Under the pieces are notes generated by a model. That model ran no database searches. It was not told where the DNA came from and saw only the letters and a list, made by a program, of their open reading frames with translations. The position numbers and the translations under genes were made by a program. From the NCBI RefSeq assembly GCF_037042905.1, contig NC_087252.1, positions 23,453,701 through 23,517,700 of the forward strand: a stretch of DNA of 64,000 nt. Reading direction: 5' to 3'. Shown piece by piece: positions 10,609 to 22,324 of this stretch (the first letter of the stretch is position 1; each line of letters starts with the position of its first letter). Origin of the DNA: Lytechinus pictus. Taxonomy: Eukaryota; Echinodermata; Echinoidea; Temnopleuroida; Toxopneustidae.

Positions 10609-13600
10609 ATGGCCCTCCGTGTTCTTGTTGGCGTGAAAAGAGTGATAGATTATGCAGTTAAGGTAAGTTTAGACTAGTATAAGATTATGTATCAATAAAA
10701 AACACGTAAGCAGTTTTTTGAATACTTAATTTGAGTCAATTAGTTAACTTTCTGTCCCAATTTTTGCGCAGCTCCACTGCCACGGAGATCTGATATCGCA
10801 TTGCTCGAGCCCTGCCCAGCCGCCGCCCACCGGCTGAGAAAGTTTGCTTTCCGCCGCAGACGAGACCGGGCGAAGGACATGTGAAGGGCAAAGGCCAAAG
10901 CAACCATGGCATGGGCATGGCGATATTTATTGGCATTTGTATCTAACCCGAGTATTTATTTTAACGACGTAGCTGATCATTTTGTACAACATGCGGCATT
11001 ATCCTGGTTTAACTTAAGTCACCACTCCATTCACTGCCGTTCATTTCGTCAGCGGCGGTGAGTTCTTTCCTCTCCCAACAGTTAACTTACTTACTTAGTT
11101 GTTGTGTGTCCGGACGATCAATTTTAGAAAGTCATTTGGAAAAAATTACAAGCGAAGTTTCATTAATTTTAATTCAAAATGTTTGGAAATATTATAAAGT
11201 CTTTAAAGAACAAAACAGAAGATGATTACAAGTATTGAATCGGGGGGGGCAGTGTAGCTCAGTCGGTTAGAGCGCCTGTTCCGGATAAGATCGTAGATCT
11301 CAACGTGCGTGGGTTCGAGTCCCGCAGCATGCCCGAAGACGTCTAACAAAAAAACTGATGCTAGCGTTGTGTGTTAACGTGCCTCACCGCTGTGTTCAGT
11401 GCGGGTGTGAATGCAGTTGGAAAACACTCCGTCCATTGGAAAGGACGCAAATGTTGGTCCCGTGTACAGGAGAGTCACAACCTATGCACGTTAAAACCAA
11501 TACACTATTCGTCAAAGAGTAGGGTGTTTACCCGGTGTATTGCACCTGCCGGTCCCCGGTACTACAATACTGCAAGAATCTTCAGGATTGAAGGAGGCAG
11601 TGTAGCTTGAAGAAGAAGAAGAAGAATTTATTTTTTAAGTGTAATCCAAAGACAAAAAAGAAGAAGGCTTCAAAAAGATAAAGTGTCTGGACACCCGACC
11701 CCCATCCTACTTTTAAAAAGTTTTACTTTGTCTTTAACTTAGTTGAACTTTGCACACAACGAGCGCACACACACACCGACACACATGAGAAGAGAGGTGA
11801 CTTATTTCAGGATAAGGCCCAACATGCATAATTCAGTCACTCGTGATGGTTTCTATTCCACCTTTCATCCATTTTTTGTACCTCATGTTCGTGTAGACCA
11901 AAAGCTTCAATGGAACTGCACACTTAGCAGCGTTCGCACGCCGTTTAGAGGTGAATTGCAGCTGCCTCACGGAGCTTGCGGGAGCATCATAGAAATTGTA
12001 CATTGTACCACGCACTGGAGATAGGGTGGCCGCACACAGAAGAATGCTATCGCGGTCAGAAGTGGTCAATCTTGACCACCGTGATCGCTATCGGCCAATT
12101 TTTTGCGATAAAAGTCCTTTTTATATGATATGTATGGATTAAAATAGTTTGTGCAAAATAGTTACAGGATGGAAAAAAACCCTTAAGTGGCCGCACACCT
12201 GGGCAGGTACTCTTCGGCTACGCTCCACCTACCCGAACATCAAGGTCCAAAACTCGCTAGAGCTGATACTCTTGAGTGGCAAAGATGGGGAAAAATGCAT
12301 ATTTATTGTAAAAATCCTACACCGAAACTAGCTTATAAAAGAATAAGAAGCTTAATTTCTTACTTTTAATCCTATTTGGATTTAATCCTAAGTGGAGCGT
12401 TGTGGCCAAGTGGATTAGTCTTCGGACTTTGAAACAGAGGGTCGTGGGTTCGAATCCCAGCCATGGCGTAATTTCCTTCGGCAAGCAATTTATCCACATT
12501 GTGCTGCACTCGACCCAGGTGAGGTAAATGGGTACCCGGCAGGATTAATTCCTTGAATGCTTGAGCGCCTAGGCAGCCCAGCTAAAGCCAGGGTAATAAT
12601 AGCAGGGCCCGCTGGGAGAACAGTTTTCGGAACTGAAGCGGTTACCCTTGGTAAATATACCGCTATTATTATTATTAGTAATTTCACTCCATATCCATCA
12701 CTGCAGTTATCCTCAAAATTGGTGATTTAGAGCCAACTTCAAGCTCCTCACACGTATAAATAATTCGCTGCCGATTTCAAAACATCGTATACTTATGTGC
12801 GAGAGTCCGAGCTCAGACCCTCGCGCATGTGATGTTTTGAAATCTGCAGCGAATTATTTATACGTGTGAGGAACTCGATGTTGGCTCTGTATTTTCCCTT
12901 TTCATTTTAATATTAATTGGCGATGTATTGGTTGGTTTGTTATCCGTAGATCCGTGTCAAACCAGACAATATGGGCGTGGTTACGGAGGGTGTCAAACAC
13001 AGCATGAACCCGTTCGACGAGATAGCCGTAGAAGAGGCTGTAAGGTTGAAGGAAAAGAAACTTGTCAAGGAAATCATCGCTGTCAGCTGCGGACCACAAC
13101 AATCTCAGGTAAGCTACATACGTAGACATACAATCTGACTGCATTTCATTAAACTGTATTGAAACATATTCAGAGCTCAAGTATCATTCAAATTCTGATC
13201 TAAAGATAAAGCTAGATGCACAGTGAGCAAAGCTGTGGCTTTGCAAAATGTACAAAATTCACAGTTTTGTAGCTGTTTCACGTACTAAAGCCAGATGGAG
13301 AACTCTAAAAGTAAATGGACAAAGTTCGCCATTTTGGGGCCATTTTTCAATAGGGCTTCAAAATGGCTTTTAAAAAAATGCTGTTTTAAAAAATTGAGAG
13401 AAAACAGCAAGCTGCTCTCGACAAAGTCTATTTCTTTATCGATTTCATCAAATTAATTAATTAATTGGGAAAGACCTCAATTTTGAAAGAGAGTTCAAGC
13501 TCTGGTCTGAAAATAGCCCCAAAATTCTGATTCTATTATCAATTTTATCAAATTAATTTCTGTTTCTGTTTATGGTAACTCCCGTAGGAACTCAGCAGGA

Positions 13601-16600
13601 CAGCATTTTTGCTGGTAAACGCCAAGCTGGTATATAACCAATTACATTTTACATCTAGGTTAATCAGTCATAGTGGCTGACGTTATAGACGACAGATATC
13701 ACTCTCGGGCCTTTTTATCAAAGTGGAGACAATGGCAGAGTTGGGATTCGAACTCACAACCTTGCGATTATGAGTCCAATGCTCTAACCACTGGACCACA
13801 CGACCCAAATTTATTGATAATAGGCCCATATTCTGAGCTTGAATTTAATTTAAACTCTGGAGTCTGAACCAAATTGTGGTCAAGCTATTGATAGCCAAAC
13901 CTGATTCGTATCTTATAAGCCAACTTCACAAACCTGTTGAAATCACAACCTTTCAACTTAGAGCTACATGTAGATATCTTCTAATATTGATACTGACAAA
14001 GAAACACCAAGACATAGCTTTATCCCCAACAAGACCTCATTTTCTTAGCATTGGTGTAAGTAAAATAGTAGTCCTTAGAGTATACAGCAAGAATAGTACT
14101 AATGTCATTATACTACTAAACCATGTCATTAGATCCAAAAGGTTTGAAACATTGTAAAGATTTTTTATGCAAGCAGAATTTATAAAATCCCTATAATACA
14201 CAACATTATCCAGACATGCCCTTTTTAGAGTATTTGTTCCTCTTTTTTGCTATAAATACGCCAATACTTTTTTGTATGATTTGTTACTTTGTTTAAATTT
14301 CCGATCATGGAGTATGTATTGTACACAGCGCGTGACACTAGTGCTGGTCCGACAGTCCCAGACCGGTAAAAATCACTGTCGGGCCAGTCACTTGTTGCAT
14401 GAAAAGAACAGGCTACGAGCACATGTTTAAAAGGGTGAATTATCAAGTTTTCAAGTAGAGTCATTTCACATGTTCTTTTCACCGATCTCACTACAATAGG
14501 CTGGCAATTGTTACGTTGAGACAATTTTTTTATAATACTCTTTTTTTGTCAAAAATACTTTTTTTGGTTGTAGATGGTTGGCAGGTCTGATTATTGGTTT
14601 CTAAAACATATGCAGTGAAACCTGGTTTAGCAACCATTTCTATAGCATAAAATATAAAGACCACCTGTCTGAAAGGCCTGCTTTTCTTGTCTTCCGTGGA
14701 ATTTAGAATTTAAATGCAATTGTATATTTGATATACTTTCTTCATTCAGGAAACGTTACGTACAGCACTGGCCATGGGTGTTGACAGAGGTATTCATGTT
14801 GAGGTCAGCGGAGCAGAATACGAGGGTCTAGGTCCATTCCATGTTTCCAAGATCATGGCAAAACTTGCGCAAGAAGAAGATGCGAACTTAGTCATTCTTG
14901 GAAAACAGGTGAGAATTCATTTATTGTCATGTAATTTGCTATAAAAAAAAATTGAAAAAAGTGTTGTCTGACTCTTGATCAGTAACAGAAAAGTGCATGG
15001 GGAAAAGTATATCATATATTACAAATAAATAAATACATCAGATACAGAAAATAATAAATACATGACCTTTCCTATATTTCAGTAGGATGATCACTAACAC
15101 TTCCAAGTGAAGATGTTTGTATGAGCTTTCCCAGCAAAGCATTCAAATTCTAAAAAGGAAGGCATAGTATAGACCATCATGGGAGCGTTTCATCAATACC
15201 AATACTGCTCAATCGCAGTTACATCCTTTAAAAGGCTTGTTATTAAAAGCTATGTTCACTAGTTAACCTCCAACCAAAAGTTTAACAAGCACTAAATATT
15301 TCATACAAATCGGATATAAGGGAGTCATGGCATTTAAAAAAAAAAAAAAAAAATGATGGTCTGCATATCCTGGTCAGTATGCAACTTTGGAGGTATATTT
15401 ATTTATTTTTGATACCATGTAATATCAAATATGCTAATCTTCATAGATTTGATAATGTGTTATAAAATTAATAGTGATGACTGATTTCAATTTTTTCACG
15501 AAAAAATCAAACAATGTTTTTGATTTACATTATTGGGGGAAGAAATTGAATCAAAAGTAATTGACGATATAATGAAGGCTGATGGGCGGTTGGGCAAACT
15601 TGATCCCCTGCCCTGTTAAATGAAGATGACGGGCACTGCGAAAACATCACTTATCCCTTAGAGTGAAGTATCGTGTCAGGATATATTGGGTAATTTTGAC
15701 CAATCCAGATGCCTATAGGGTGATAATGCCTACCAGCAGACTTTCAGAGGAAGTATTAATGGTGAACTGTGATGTGCACAGTGGATGCATCAGTGAGATT
15801 AACATTGAGTAAGTTGAGGGTACATTTGATTAATTCACTTTAGTATTCACTATTACAATTTATAAAGTACCATCTACATGTACATGCATTCAGCTATAAT
15901 CTATTTTGAGCCAAACTGTTATGATCACCCCGAGATTAGCTGGAAATGCTACACAACAGTTTTGAAAGTGAGGAGGGGGGGGGGGATGGCTGACTGTGCA
16001 AACAAATTACAATCAAATTATAATTTTTACTTCAAATACATGGCCCCAGTCTAATGCATAGAGTTTTGCTTATTTAAAAAAAATGTATTTTAGAAAATCA
16101 AACTTTTAATTCATACAAAATCAGAATTGAATATCATAACTTGAAATTGAGAATCAAACACATGTTCCAGGTGGAAATAATGTTTCAACTCTCATGCTCT
16201 CTCTCTCTTTCTCTTTCTCTTCCTTTCCCCTCTTTTCCTTTCTCTATCTTTTATCTATCTCCCTTTTTTTCTTTTCCTTCTCTTTACCCTTTTTCTATTT
16301 CCCCTCTGGCTGTTACTTTCCCTCTCTCTCTCACAGGCAATCGATGATGACTGCAATCAGACGGGTCAAATGACGGCGGCCATATTGGACTGGCCTCAAG
16401 CGACCTTTGCCTCAGAGGTCAAAATTGAAGACAATAAGATGGAAGTGTTGAGGGAGATCGATGGTGGATTAGAGACGATCCAGGTCTCATTACCAGCCGT
16501 TGTCACAGCAGATCTGAGGTTAAATGAACCCCGGTATGCAACGCTACCTAACATCATGGTGAGTAATAATGGTTACCGGGGACACGTTCCATCCTAGATT

Positions 16601-19507
16601 TTGATTGGCTGAGAAGCACTGTTACTATGGTAAATGTTGGATAAAACAGGACTTGTCAGATGACAAATCCCTTAATGAAATGCTCTCCAGATTTCCCAAA
16701 TTAGGTTTACTAAGGGCCTTTTCACACGCGAATCTTGAATCATCATTGTAAATGATGATTGCTTTTGTATTCGTGACTGTGATTAGCGTTCGTGATTCTA
16801 ATCATTTTCTAGTTTGGTTTCACACGTGCTAAATATTCGTCATTAGCCTTATTTTTCACTGGAATCATTCAAATTATGATTTTTTTTACTGTGTGAAAGG
16901 GCGGTAATTTTATCAGATCTAGATCCAGGATGATATGGTCACAATAACCTCTATTTCAAAGACTCTCTCATGAGGTGGTTTGCTGCAACTCCATTGATTT
17001 TGCTATTAAAACTTCACGATAGTATAGAATACTCAACATAGAGCTTGTTTACTCAGTCAAAATCCCAAACAATACTATAAATCCTTGTCACCTGTACTTT
17101 GACCCATACATGTTAAACCTAACGTTGATAGGCTTGCTTACTTAGCACGTTTACAGCTGTACCAGTTTATATTCACTTAGTCTAAAAGCAGATTGTCAAC
17201 TCATTAGATAGGTTAATACCACATGGGTCATAATTATTTCATCTGCTATCAATTTTACCTAATTGCCATTTGGCAGCGCGTGACACTGGCACTGGTCCGA
17301 CGGTCCCAGACCGGTAAAAATTGCTGTCGGGCCAGTAACTTTTCAGAAAAAGCCAGATTTACTGGTCCGACATGACCAATAAGATTATATCTAACTGGTA
17401 CAAAATATATTTTCTTCTCTTTTGTAAATGATAAAAATGGCTCTCATGAATTATGTTGAGTGTTTGTTCTGTATTTTTTTTTTTTTTGGGGGGGGGTAAC
17501 AATAAGCAATAAAAGACAACAAAATAAACTCAAGTCTTTTTTACGTTTCTTTATTTTTGGGGACCAGTAAATTTTAGGTTTGGTCCAGTAAAGAATTGGA
17601 AAAACTGGGTATGTACTGGTCTGACATGATCAGGTCAGACCAGTAGGAAAAAAAAGGTTAGTGTGGAGCCCTGTGTTTGGTCTACACTATCTTTCAATTC
17701 AATTCAATTCATTTATTTCACTCAATAAAATAACATATATACAGGTAAATAAGAAATACATACTGACAAGAACAAAACAAAGTAACAAAAATGGTAATAC
17801 AGTAAATAGTGTACAAAACAGGCTTCGAGCGTGGACTGGCATTAAAGATCTGTTGGATCTTAGAAGTTCCAGCCCAATAAAGAAAGAAAAAGAAGGGATA
17901 CAAAATAGAACATACAAAGATAAAAGAATACAAGGGAAAAACAAGCATTAATAAAGTTACCTTTGGTGTAATACCCACTTAATCTAATTCCCATGTCGTG
18001 TAATGCTCAAATGATCTTATCTCCACAATGTCAAATCAGGTGATTTTTGTCAATTAAGGACGTTCCACAGTTAAAGTGAAATCCATGTCATTTTCACCAA
18101 ACTTTGCACATAGATACTTTAGAACCTTAATATTCGAAATATGCAAAAATTAACATAGGTCCATGTGCTTGATTTTTTGCTATAGAGCTTCAAAGTTCAC
18201 CCAAATTGATGTTCTTAAGAATTGCGCATTCAAAAGAATTTGGCATTTTTAGACCGCCCAAGATTACTACAATGAGTTTAAACCTCCATTACTCATTCAA
18301 AATACATGAAAAAGTCATCAAACTTCGCAAGAATGGAGAATCTATTAATAGTGCTATTTGTTTGCAATTTTAAGTTTAAAAGCACTGTCAGTTCTTAAAA
18401 ATGGCGTAAAAGATAACAAAATCCCAATCTGAAAAATGTAAAATTTCAGTAACAAACTACAAACGTACAATAAATGCTGCACTTTATTCAAAATCCATGT
18501 CATTTTCACCAACATTTGCAGAGTTGTAGAGGAAGGTATACCTAAAAGGTACAAACATTAAAAAATAGGGGTTCATGTGCTTGTTTTTAAACTATCAGCA
18601 TTTTTACTAGAGCAAATGTGCTTTTTAAAACACCAAAAATGGGCCGAATGCTTAGTATCTATGTGAAGAAAAAATCAAAACCACTCTACCATTTATTCAA
18701 ACTCGGGCTAATATTCGTGATTCTTGGCAGCACTGCAGAGTAAAGTATTTTGAAATTGTAGAGAATATTTTTTTGAATGGTCCATGGAATAATTCAATTT
18801 TTTAGCTTCATGAAATAACGCATCGGATCTGCAGTTAAAGTGCAGAAGATGAGAAAAATCAGCTCATACCCGCAGCTAATTAATACCTGTTCATCCATTG
18901 TGACGTCAGCGCGCAGAGTGTAAACTATGCGCAGATCATAATGCGCACAAATATAACTGTGGAACGTCCTTAAACGTTTGATAAACACAAACAGTTCATC
19001 TTTTGAATGTAATGAAGACGAAGTGGTTTTAAAGTTAAACCAAGTGGATATTAAACAAAATGGCCTGTATTCTGAAGTTTAGTGGTACACACTGAGGGAG
19101 AGAGCTCAACCGTGCAATGGAAATATAAAAAAATGCTTGGTCGCTATAATGGAAAATGAATTTGCATGCAGCACAAAATGGATCAAATATTGAATGGCTT
19201 TCAACCAATCAAATTACAAGAATCTTTTAATGAGTTGTATAATAACTTTTATGTAACTGGGCACTGGTGACCTAAGATTAGTAGATTAAAGAATCCTTGT
19301 ATTCTATCTTCTATTTCCCTTGTTTTCTTCATTTAGAAAGCCAAGAAGAAGCCTATCGCCAAGAAGACGCCGGGTGATCTTGGTGTTGATGTGACCCCAA
19401 GAGTAGAAGTGGTCAGAGTGGAAGATCCACCGGTCAGAGAAGCTGGACAGAAGGTTGAGAACGTGGGGGAACTTGTTGGCAAACTCAAAGAAGCTGGCTT
19501 CTGCTAA
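10609..19507 (+). CDS. ETFB: Electron transfer flavoprotein subunit beta (5 coding exons)
   Basis: Coding exons are 10609-10662, 12950-13108, 14750-14908, 16337-16558 and 19337-19507, all phase 0 with GT-AG borders. They join to 254 aa, against 255 in human. The product pairs with ETFA in the mitochondrial matrix, carries electrons from acyl-CoA and other dehydrogenases to ETF-QO, and holds a structural AMP. The protein opens with the ETFB hallmark V-K-R-V-I-D-Y, and exon 2 has H-S-M-N-P-F. Exon 4 ends with [14 protein letters not shown], the dehydrogenase recognition loop, in which L194 corresponds to human Leu195. Exon 5 begins K-A-K-K-K; K199 and K202 match the lysines methylated by ETFBKMT in human. 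The ATG at 10609 is the only start consistent with the family. Introns are filled with SINEs and MITEs. Confidence 0.97.
11243..11627 (+). mobile_element. tRNA-derived SINE with GAA tail (ETFB intron 1)
   Basis: The head has a pol III A box (TAGCTCAGTCGGTTAGAGCG, about 11255) and a B box (GGTTCGAGTCC, about 11312) but an anticodon arm too long for a working tRNA. A body with the phrase GGTCCCGTGTACAGGAGAG follows, a motif I recall from marine invertebrate SINEs. It ends in (GAA)n at 11610-11624. Confidence 0.8.
12394..12682 (+). mobile_element. tRNA-derived SINE with ATT tail (ETFB intron 1)
   Basis: The head resembles a Ser/Leu-type tRNA (GTGGCCAAGTGGATTAG, then GGTTCGAATCCC at about 12448). 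The body contains GGTACCCGGCAGGATTAATT and GCGGTTACCCTTGGTAAATA, and the 3' end is (ATT)n. The head does not fold as a standard tRNA because the variable region is lost. Confidence 0.8.
12729..12888. mobile_element. 160-bp foldback MITE (ETFB intron 1)
   Basis: Two arms of about 59 bp pair nearly completely: the left begins AGAGCCAACTTCAAGCTCC and the right ends with its inverse. Both contain CACACGTATAAATAATTCGC or its complement. The loop is about 40 bp. No clear target duplication is visible. Confidence 0.85.
13565..13806 (-). mobile_element. tRNA-derived SINE, minus strand (ETFB intron 2)
   Basis: On the minus strand the head (13806-13733) has GTGGTCCAGTGGTTAGAGCA and GAGTTCGAATCCC, with CAT in the anticodon position. 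The body continues toward 13565. Head similarity to a tRNA-Met-like gene is clear, but the attached body and its intronic place point to a SINE, not a working tRNA. Confidence 0.65.
14326..14400. repeat. Fragment of the CAGCGCGTGACACT repeat, copy 1
   Basis: It shares CAGCGCGTGACACT, CTGGTCCGAC and CCCAGACCGGTAAAAAT with 17274-17340 at high identity. It is only a piece of the longer element seen at 17274-17673. Confidence 0.75.
16190..16336 (+). repeat. ETFB: Long polypyrimidine tract before ETFB exon 4
   Basis: About 140 nt of almost pure C/T ends in CTCTCACAG, the acceptor of exon 4 at 16337. It is both a microsatellite-like CT/CCTTT array and an unusually long polypyrimidine tract. Confidence 0.85.
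16713..16904. mobile_element. Short TIR element (ETFB intron 4)
   Basis: The ends read AGGGCCTTTTCACACG and GTGTGAAAGGGCGG, which are imperfect inverted repeats. The inside is AT-rich with several ATGATT palindromes. The size and ends suggest a hAT-type MITE; no target duplication could be settled. Confidence 0.55.
17274..17673. mobile_element. CAGCGCGTGACACT repeat, full-length copy (ETFB intron 4)
   Basis: It starts CAGCGCGTGACACTGGCACT and ends GGTTAGTGTGGAGCCCTG. The inverse relation of the ends is weak (AGTGTCACGCGCTG against CAGGGCTCCACACT). Internal ACTGGTCCGAC/GTCAGACCAGT phrases occur in both orientations. Confidence 0.5.
17686..17950 (-). mobile_element. 3' end of a non-LTR retroposon, minus strand
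   Basis: Read on the minus strand the segment ends in ATTTATTGAG-like sequence and a (TTGAA)n-type microsatellite tail (17696-17712). The same style of tail ends the plus-strand copies at 21215-21290 and 53500-53547. No RT-encoding part is left. Confidence 0.5.
18054..18973. mobile_element. Complete 920-bp nonautonomous DNA element with TTAA ends
   Basis: The two ends are exact inverted repeats of 20 nt, TTAAGGACGTTCCACAGTTA. If TTAA is the target duplication, the TIR is GGACGTTCCACAGTTA, pointing to a TTAA-targeting superfamily (piggyBac or Kolobok). No transposase ORF is inside. The left 110 bp recur at 8605-8714. Confidence 0.85.
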
Positions 19508-19585
19508 CACAGGTTAGTATTGGTAAGGATATAATACAGTCTGTTGAAATTTTCAAATGGCTAAAATCCCACTGTTGAAATTTTT

Positions 19586-19979
19586 GGATTCACAATTCGG
19601 TGTGCCACCTTCATCGTAGACAGGCCAATTTCAAACTTTGGGGGTTGACATCTTATGCGCAGGCAGAGCACAGTATACTGTACTGTATTTGTGTTTTTAC
19701 CATCCACTGCACTGCCTGAACTCCTTTTAAAAAAGCCGGACCCAGCTTATTTTAACTGATCATATTTCGCATAGAAATGTGCAGCAAATTTCTCTCCCGA
19801 CCGCTAGACCCTGGTCGAAAGTATTTGCAAGCCGGTTGAGCCGTGGCGACAAGCACAGCATAGTCACATGCTTGTAGTGAGCGCCACAGTGATTAATTTT
19901 GACCTTTTTTTCCATGAGGCATTGCAAATTTCGGCCTGTCTGCTGCAATGATTGGTGGCACACACCGTGTTGTGAATCC
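19586..19979. mobile_element. 394-bp TIR element in the ETFB 3' region
   Basis: The left end GGATTCACAATTCGGTGTG is mirrored by CACACCGTGTTGTGAATCC at the right. Similarity extends inward through GTGCCACC and AGACAGGCC, about 50 bp on each side. Confidence 0.8.
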
Positions 19980-20270
19980 ACCGAACTATGAGAAGCTCTT
20001 GAATGGTGAATAATAGATGTGCAGGTGATATGAAAACGATGTCATCTTCTATGTGAAATGTCCACTGGATAGTAGTTTTCTTTAATGAATAAACTCCCTC
20101 TTGTGAATATTGATGAATGGAAAAAAGAGGAGAAGGAGAATAATTAAGAAGGTGGAAAATGAGAAAGAAGAAGGGATGGAGGAAAATAGAACAACACAAA
20201 GATCAAGAATGAGAAGAAGATTGCCATAAAGAGAAGAAAAAAAGGAAGACAAGAGAGAGAGAGAGAGAAG

Positions 20271-20470
20271 AAGATAGATAGATAGATAGATAGATAGATG
20301 GTTTATTAATAAAAATCAAGACATCATCGCGGCTAAGGCCGAATTGCGATGTATTTACAAGGTAATAATGACACACAAAAAATTTCAAACAATAACAGAG
20401 ATAATTACAAAAAAAGAAGAAGAAATTGGTCATTATATTGTGACAAGTGGTAGGGACAACGGCAACGCTC
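20271..20470 (-). mobile_element. LINE-like 3' end with (CTAT)n tail, minus strand
   Basis: A (GATA)n array at 20271-20300 abuts a segment that on the minus strand reads toward AACCATCTATCTATC. This is the form of an L2/CR1-type 3' end with a short-unit tail. Assigned by style only. Confidence 0.4.
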
Positions 20471-20973
20471 ATATTTGAGACATACTAATTATCAGGAGTT
20501 TGTGTTCTTTCCCCCAAAGCACCATTTCCTTGGGACCACGCAGCAATATAAAAATCTAAAAATACTTGGGTTAAAGGGCATTTCTCCCAATTGACCAAGA
20601 AAGTATAAGAATCTTAGAGATTTGGGTTGATTACACTTTTGAGTATAATTCATGTTTTTCTTCTTATTTTTTCCTTCCTCATAGGATGAATTATGCATTT
20701 AAATGTCACTACTGCTGGAATATTGATCTGTTATTACATTGACAAACATATATATATCTATAACATATGTGCTGATGTCCCTTCCCCCAAAATTACAAGG
20801 GGATTCAATATTATTCTGTATTCCTACATAAGTGAGTTTGATTTATCCCCCCCCAAAAAAAAAAAAAAAAATAAATAAATAGATAAGTTATTACTCTTTG
20901 GGGTTGGCAGCTCTGGGAGTCAGCTTAATTTATTCATTTGATTTATTCATGTATCCATGTAATAACTTCCGGT

Positions 20974-21290
20974 ACCTGTTTGCATGCTTGAGTACCCACC
21001 TTAGACCGCATGGTTCCACTGCGGGTGACACTTTTGTTTCATACAGTGGGTCAGTGGTTGGTGTCGTGTTGTGGGTGCTCGAGCATGCAAACGGTATATT
21101 TATGTATATTTATTTTATTGATATATTTATATTACACGTATGTATTATTTTGATGTATTTATAGTTTGTGATTGGTAATTCTTTGTTTCAATGCACTTTT
21201 TGTTAATAAGAGTCTGAGGACAATTTTTTTGTTTTTAATTGAACATGACAATAAAAACAATTGAATTGAATTGAATTGAAATGAAATAAA
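20974..21290 (+). mobile_element. Retroposon 3' end with TTGAA tail and internal hairpin
   Basis: The tail AATTGAACATGACAATAAAA followed by (TTGAA)n ends at about 21280. Upstream, GTTTGCATGCTTGAGTACCC (about 20979) pairs with GGGTGCTCGAGCATGCAAAC (about 21074), giving a foldback of about 120 nt. Confidence 0.45.
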
Positions 21291-21591
21291 TTAAGCTTGG
21301 CACAAATAGATTATATTTTAGTAGTGCTGTCATCATCTCCATTTTTTTTTTCTCTTCAGGCTTGACAAATGATCAGACACTGTACAGCTTCATGCCTTCC
21401 TGCTCTTAGACCCAGTTGAAGTGTACACGAGAAAAATGAGGTGTAAGATGAGGAGTACGGCCAGCCCCACCAATGGAATAATTTGTTTGTAGATAGCCAA
21501 TTGATGCAAGGCAAATACCTAGCAATAATGTGAAATGCGATCCAATGGGTCTACATGTAGGACTTGGAATTATGAATCGAGCGTACTGACA

Positions 21592-21722
21592 GGGGAGCAT
21601 TTCATGAACAATTTTGTGTCCGATTTATACGCTCTCAGCCAATCAGATGCAAGGATTTGATGTAGCTTGTAACGTCTGCCAGTGAAAAATCACTGACAAA
21701 TCTTTTTCATGGAATGCTCCCT
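21592..21722. mobile_element. GGGGCATTTCATGAA MITE, copy 1 (ETFB 3' UTR)
   Basis: Ends AGGGGAGCATTTCATGAA and TTTCATGGAATGCTCCCT are inverse to each other. The inside has CTCAGCCAATCAGATGCAAGG and AGTAGCTTGTAA-like phrases shared with 36727-36860 and 36385-36495. Confidence 0.7.
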
Positions 21723-22318
21723 GGATCATTCTTCTTGTTTGTCACTTTGTGTGATGGGTAAAAAAAAAGAAGCAATTTGAGATCACCTATCTAACGCATT
21801 ATTTTATGTACGAACATGATTTTGATTACAAAATATATTGCATTTAAAGTGTAATATTCTCTTCCCTCTCTTTCCTCCTCTCTCATTGCTCTTTGGTTTC
21901 TCTCCCTCTACATTTCTCACTCTGTCTACTCACCATTCCTCACTTTATATTCCCCCTGATCTCTCTCTCTTGTTCTTCTCTCTTATACCTCAGTCACAAT
22001 TCCCCTACTGCCACCATTCGGCGAGTAGAAAACAGCCGTTTTTAATTTTTTTATACCAGCTTCATACAGGTGGTCTGAATGAAATTAGATAGAATGACTG
22101 TCTTCGACTGTACGGTGGCCACAGAGGAAATGTGACTGAGATATTACTGCTTTATGTCTCTCTTCTTAATGTTTTTCGTCTTTTCCAATCCTTCGTTCTC
22201 TCTCCATTTCTGTCTCTCACTCTTATTTCTTTTCCTTTTCCTCTCTGTTCAAGCCTTTTTGTTTACCTATACCCACTTCATACATTGATTTATTATGGAA
22301 TGTGGAGAGTGGTTTCTG

Positions 22319-22324
22319 AATAAA
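22319..22324 (+). terminator. ETFB: Candidate polyadenylation signal of ETFB
   Basis: AATAAA lies about 960 nt into the putative last (non-coding) exon. A second AATAAA is at about 22706. No cleavage site can be proved from sequence. Confidence 0.4.

Larger units (their letters stand above)
19513..21359 (+). other. ETFB: Probable 3'-UTR intron of ETFB
   Basis: Six bases after the TAA, CAG|GTTAGTATTGGTAAG looks like a donor, and a T-rich tract ending TCTCTTCAG| at 21359 looks like an acceptor. The segment between is mostly repeats. This is inference from splice signals; transcript data would decide it. If spliced more than about 55 nt after the stop it would expose the mRNA to NMD, but here the junction is only 5 nt downstream of the stop. 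Confidence 0.5.

Noticed and set aside
10736-10936. Minus-strand ORF in a GC-rich patch of ETFB intron 1
   Set aside because: No recognisable domain and no start context; a compositional effect is likelier.
11250-11335. tRNA gene (A and B boxes, GGTTCGAGTCC arm)
   Set aside because: The anticodon region is too long to fold and a SINE body with a GAA tail follows.
12027-12199. Direct repeat GTGGCCGCACAC at 12027 and 12188 as a target duplication
   Set aside because: The sequence between has no inverted ends or tail, and the flanks do not support an insertion.
12400-12470. tRNA-Ser/Leu gene
   Set aside because: No proper variable arm or acceptor stem; it continues into a SINE body ending in (ATT)n.
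13733-13806. tRNA-Met (CAT) gene on the minus strand
   Set aside because: It looks good at the head, but the linked downstream sequence and intronic position fit a tRNA-derived SINE. A tRNA covariance search would settle it.
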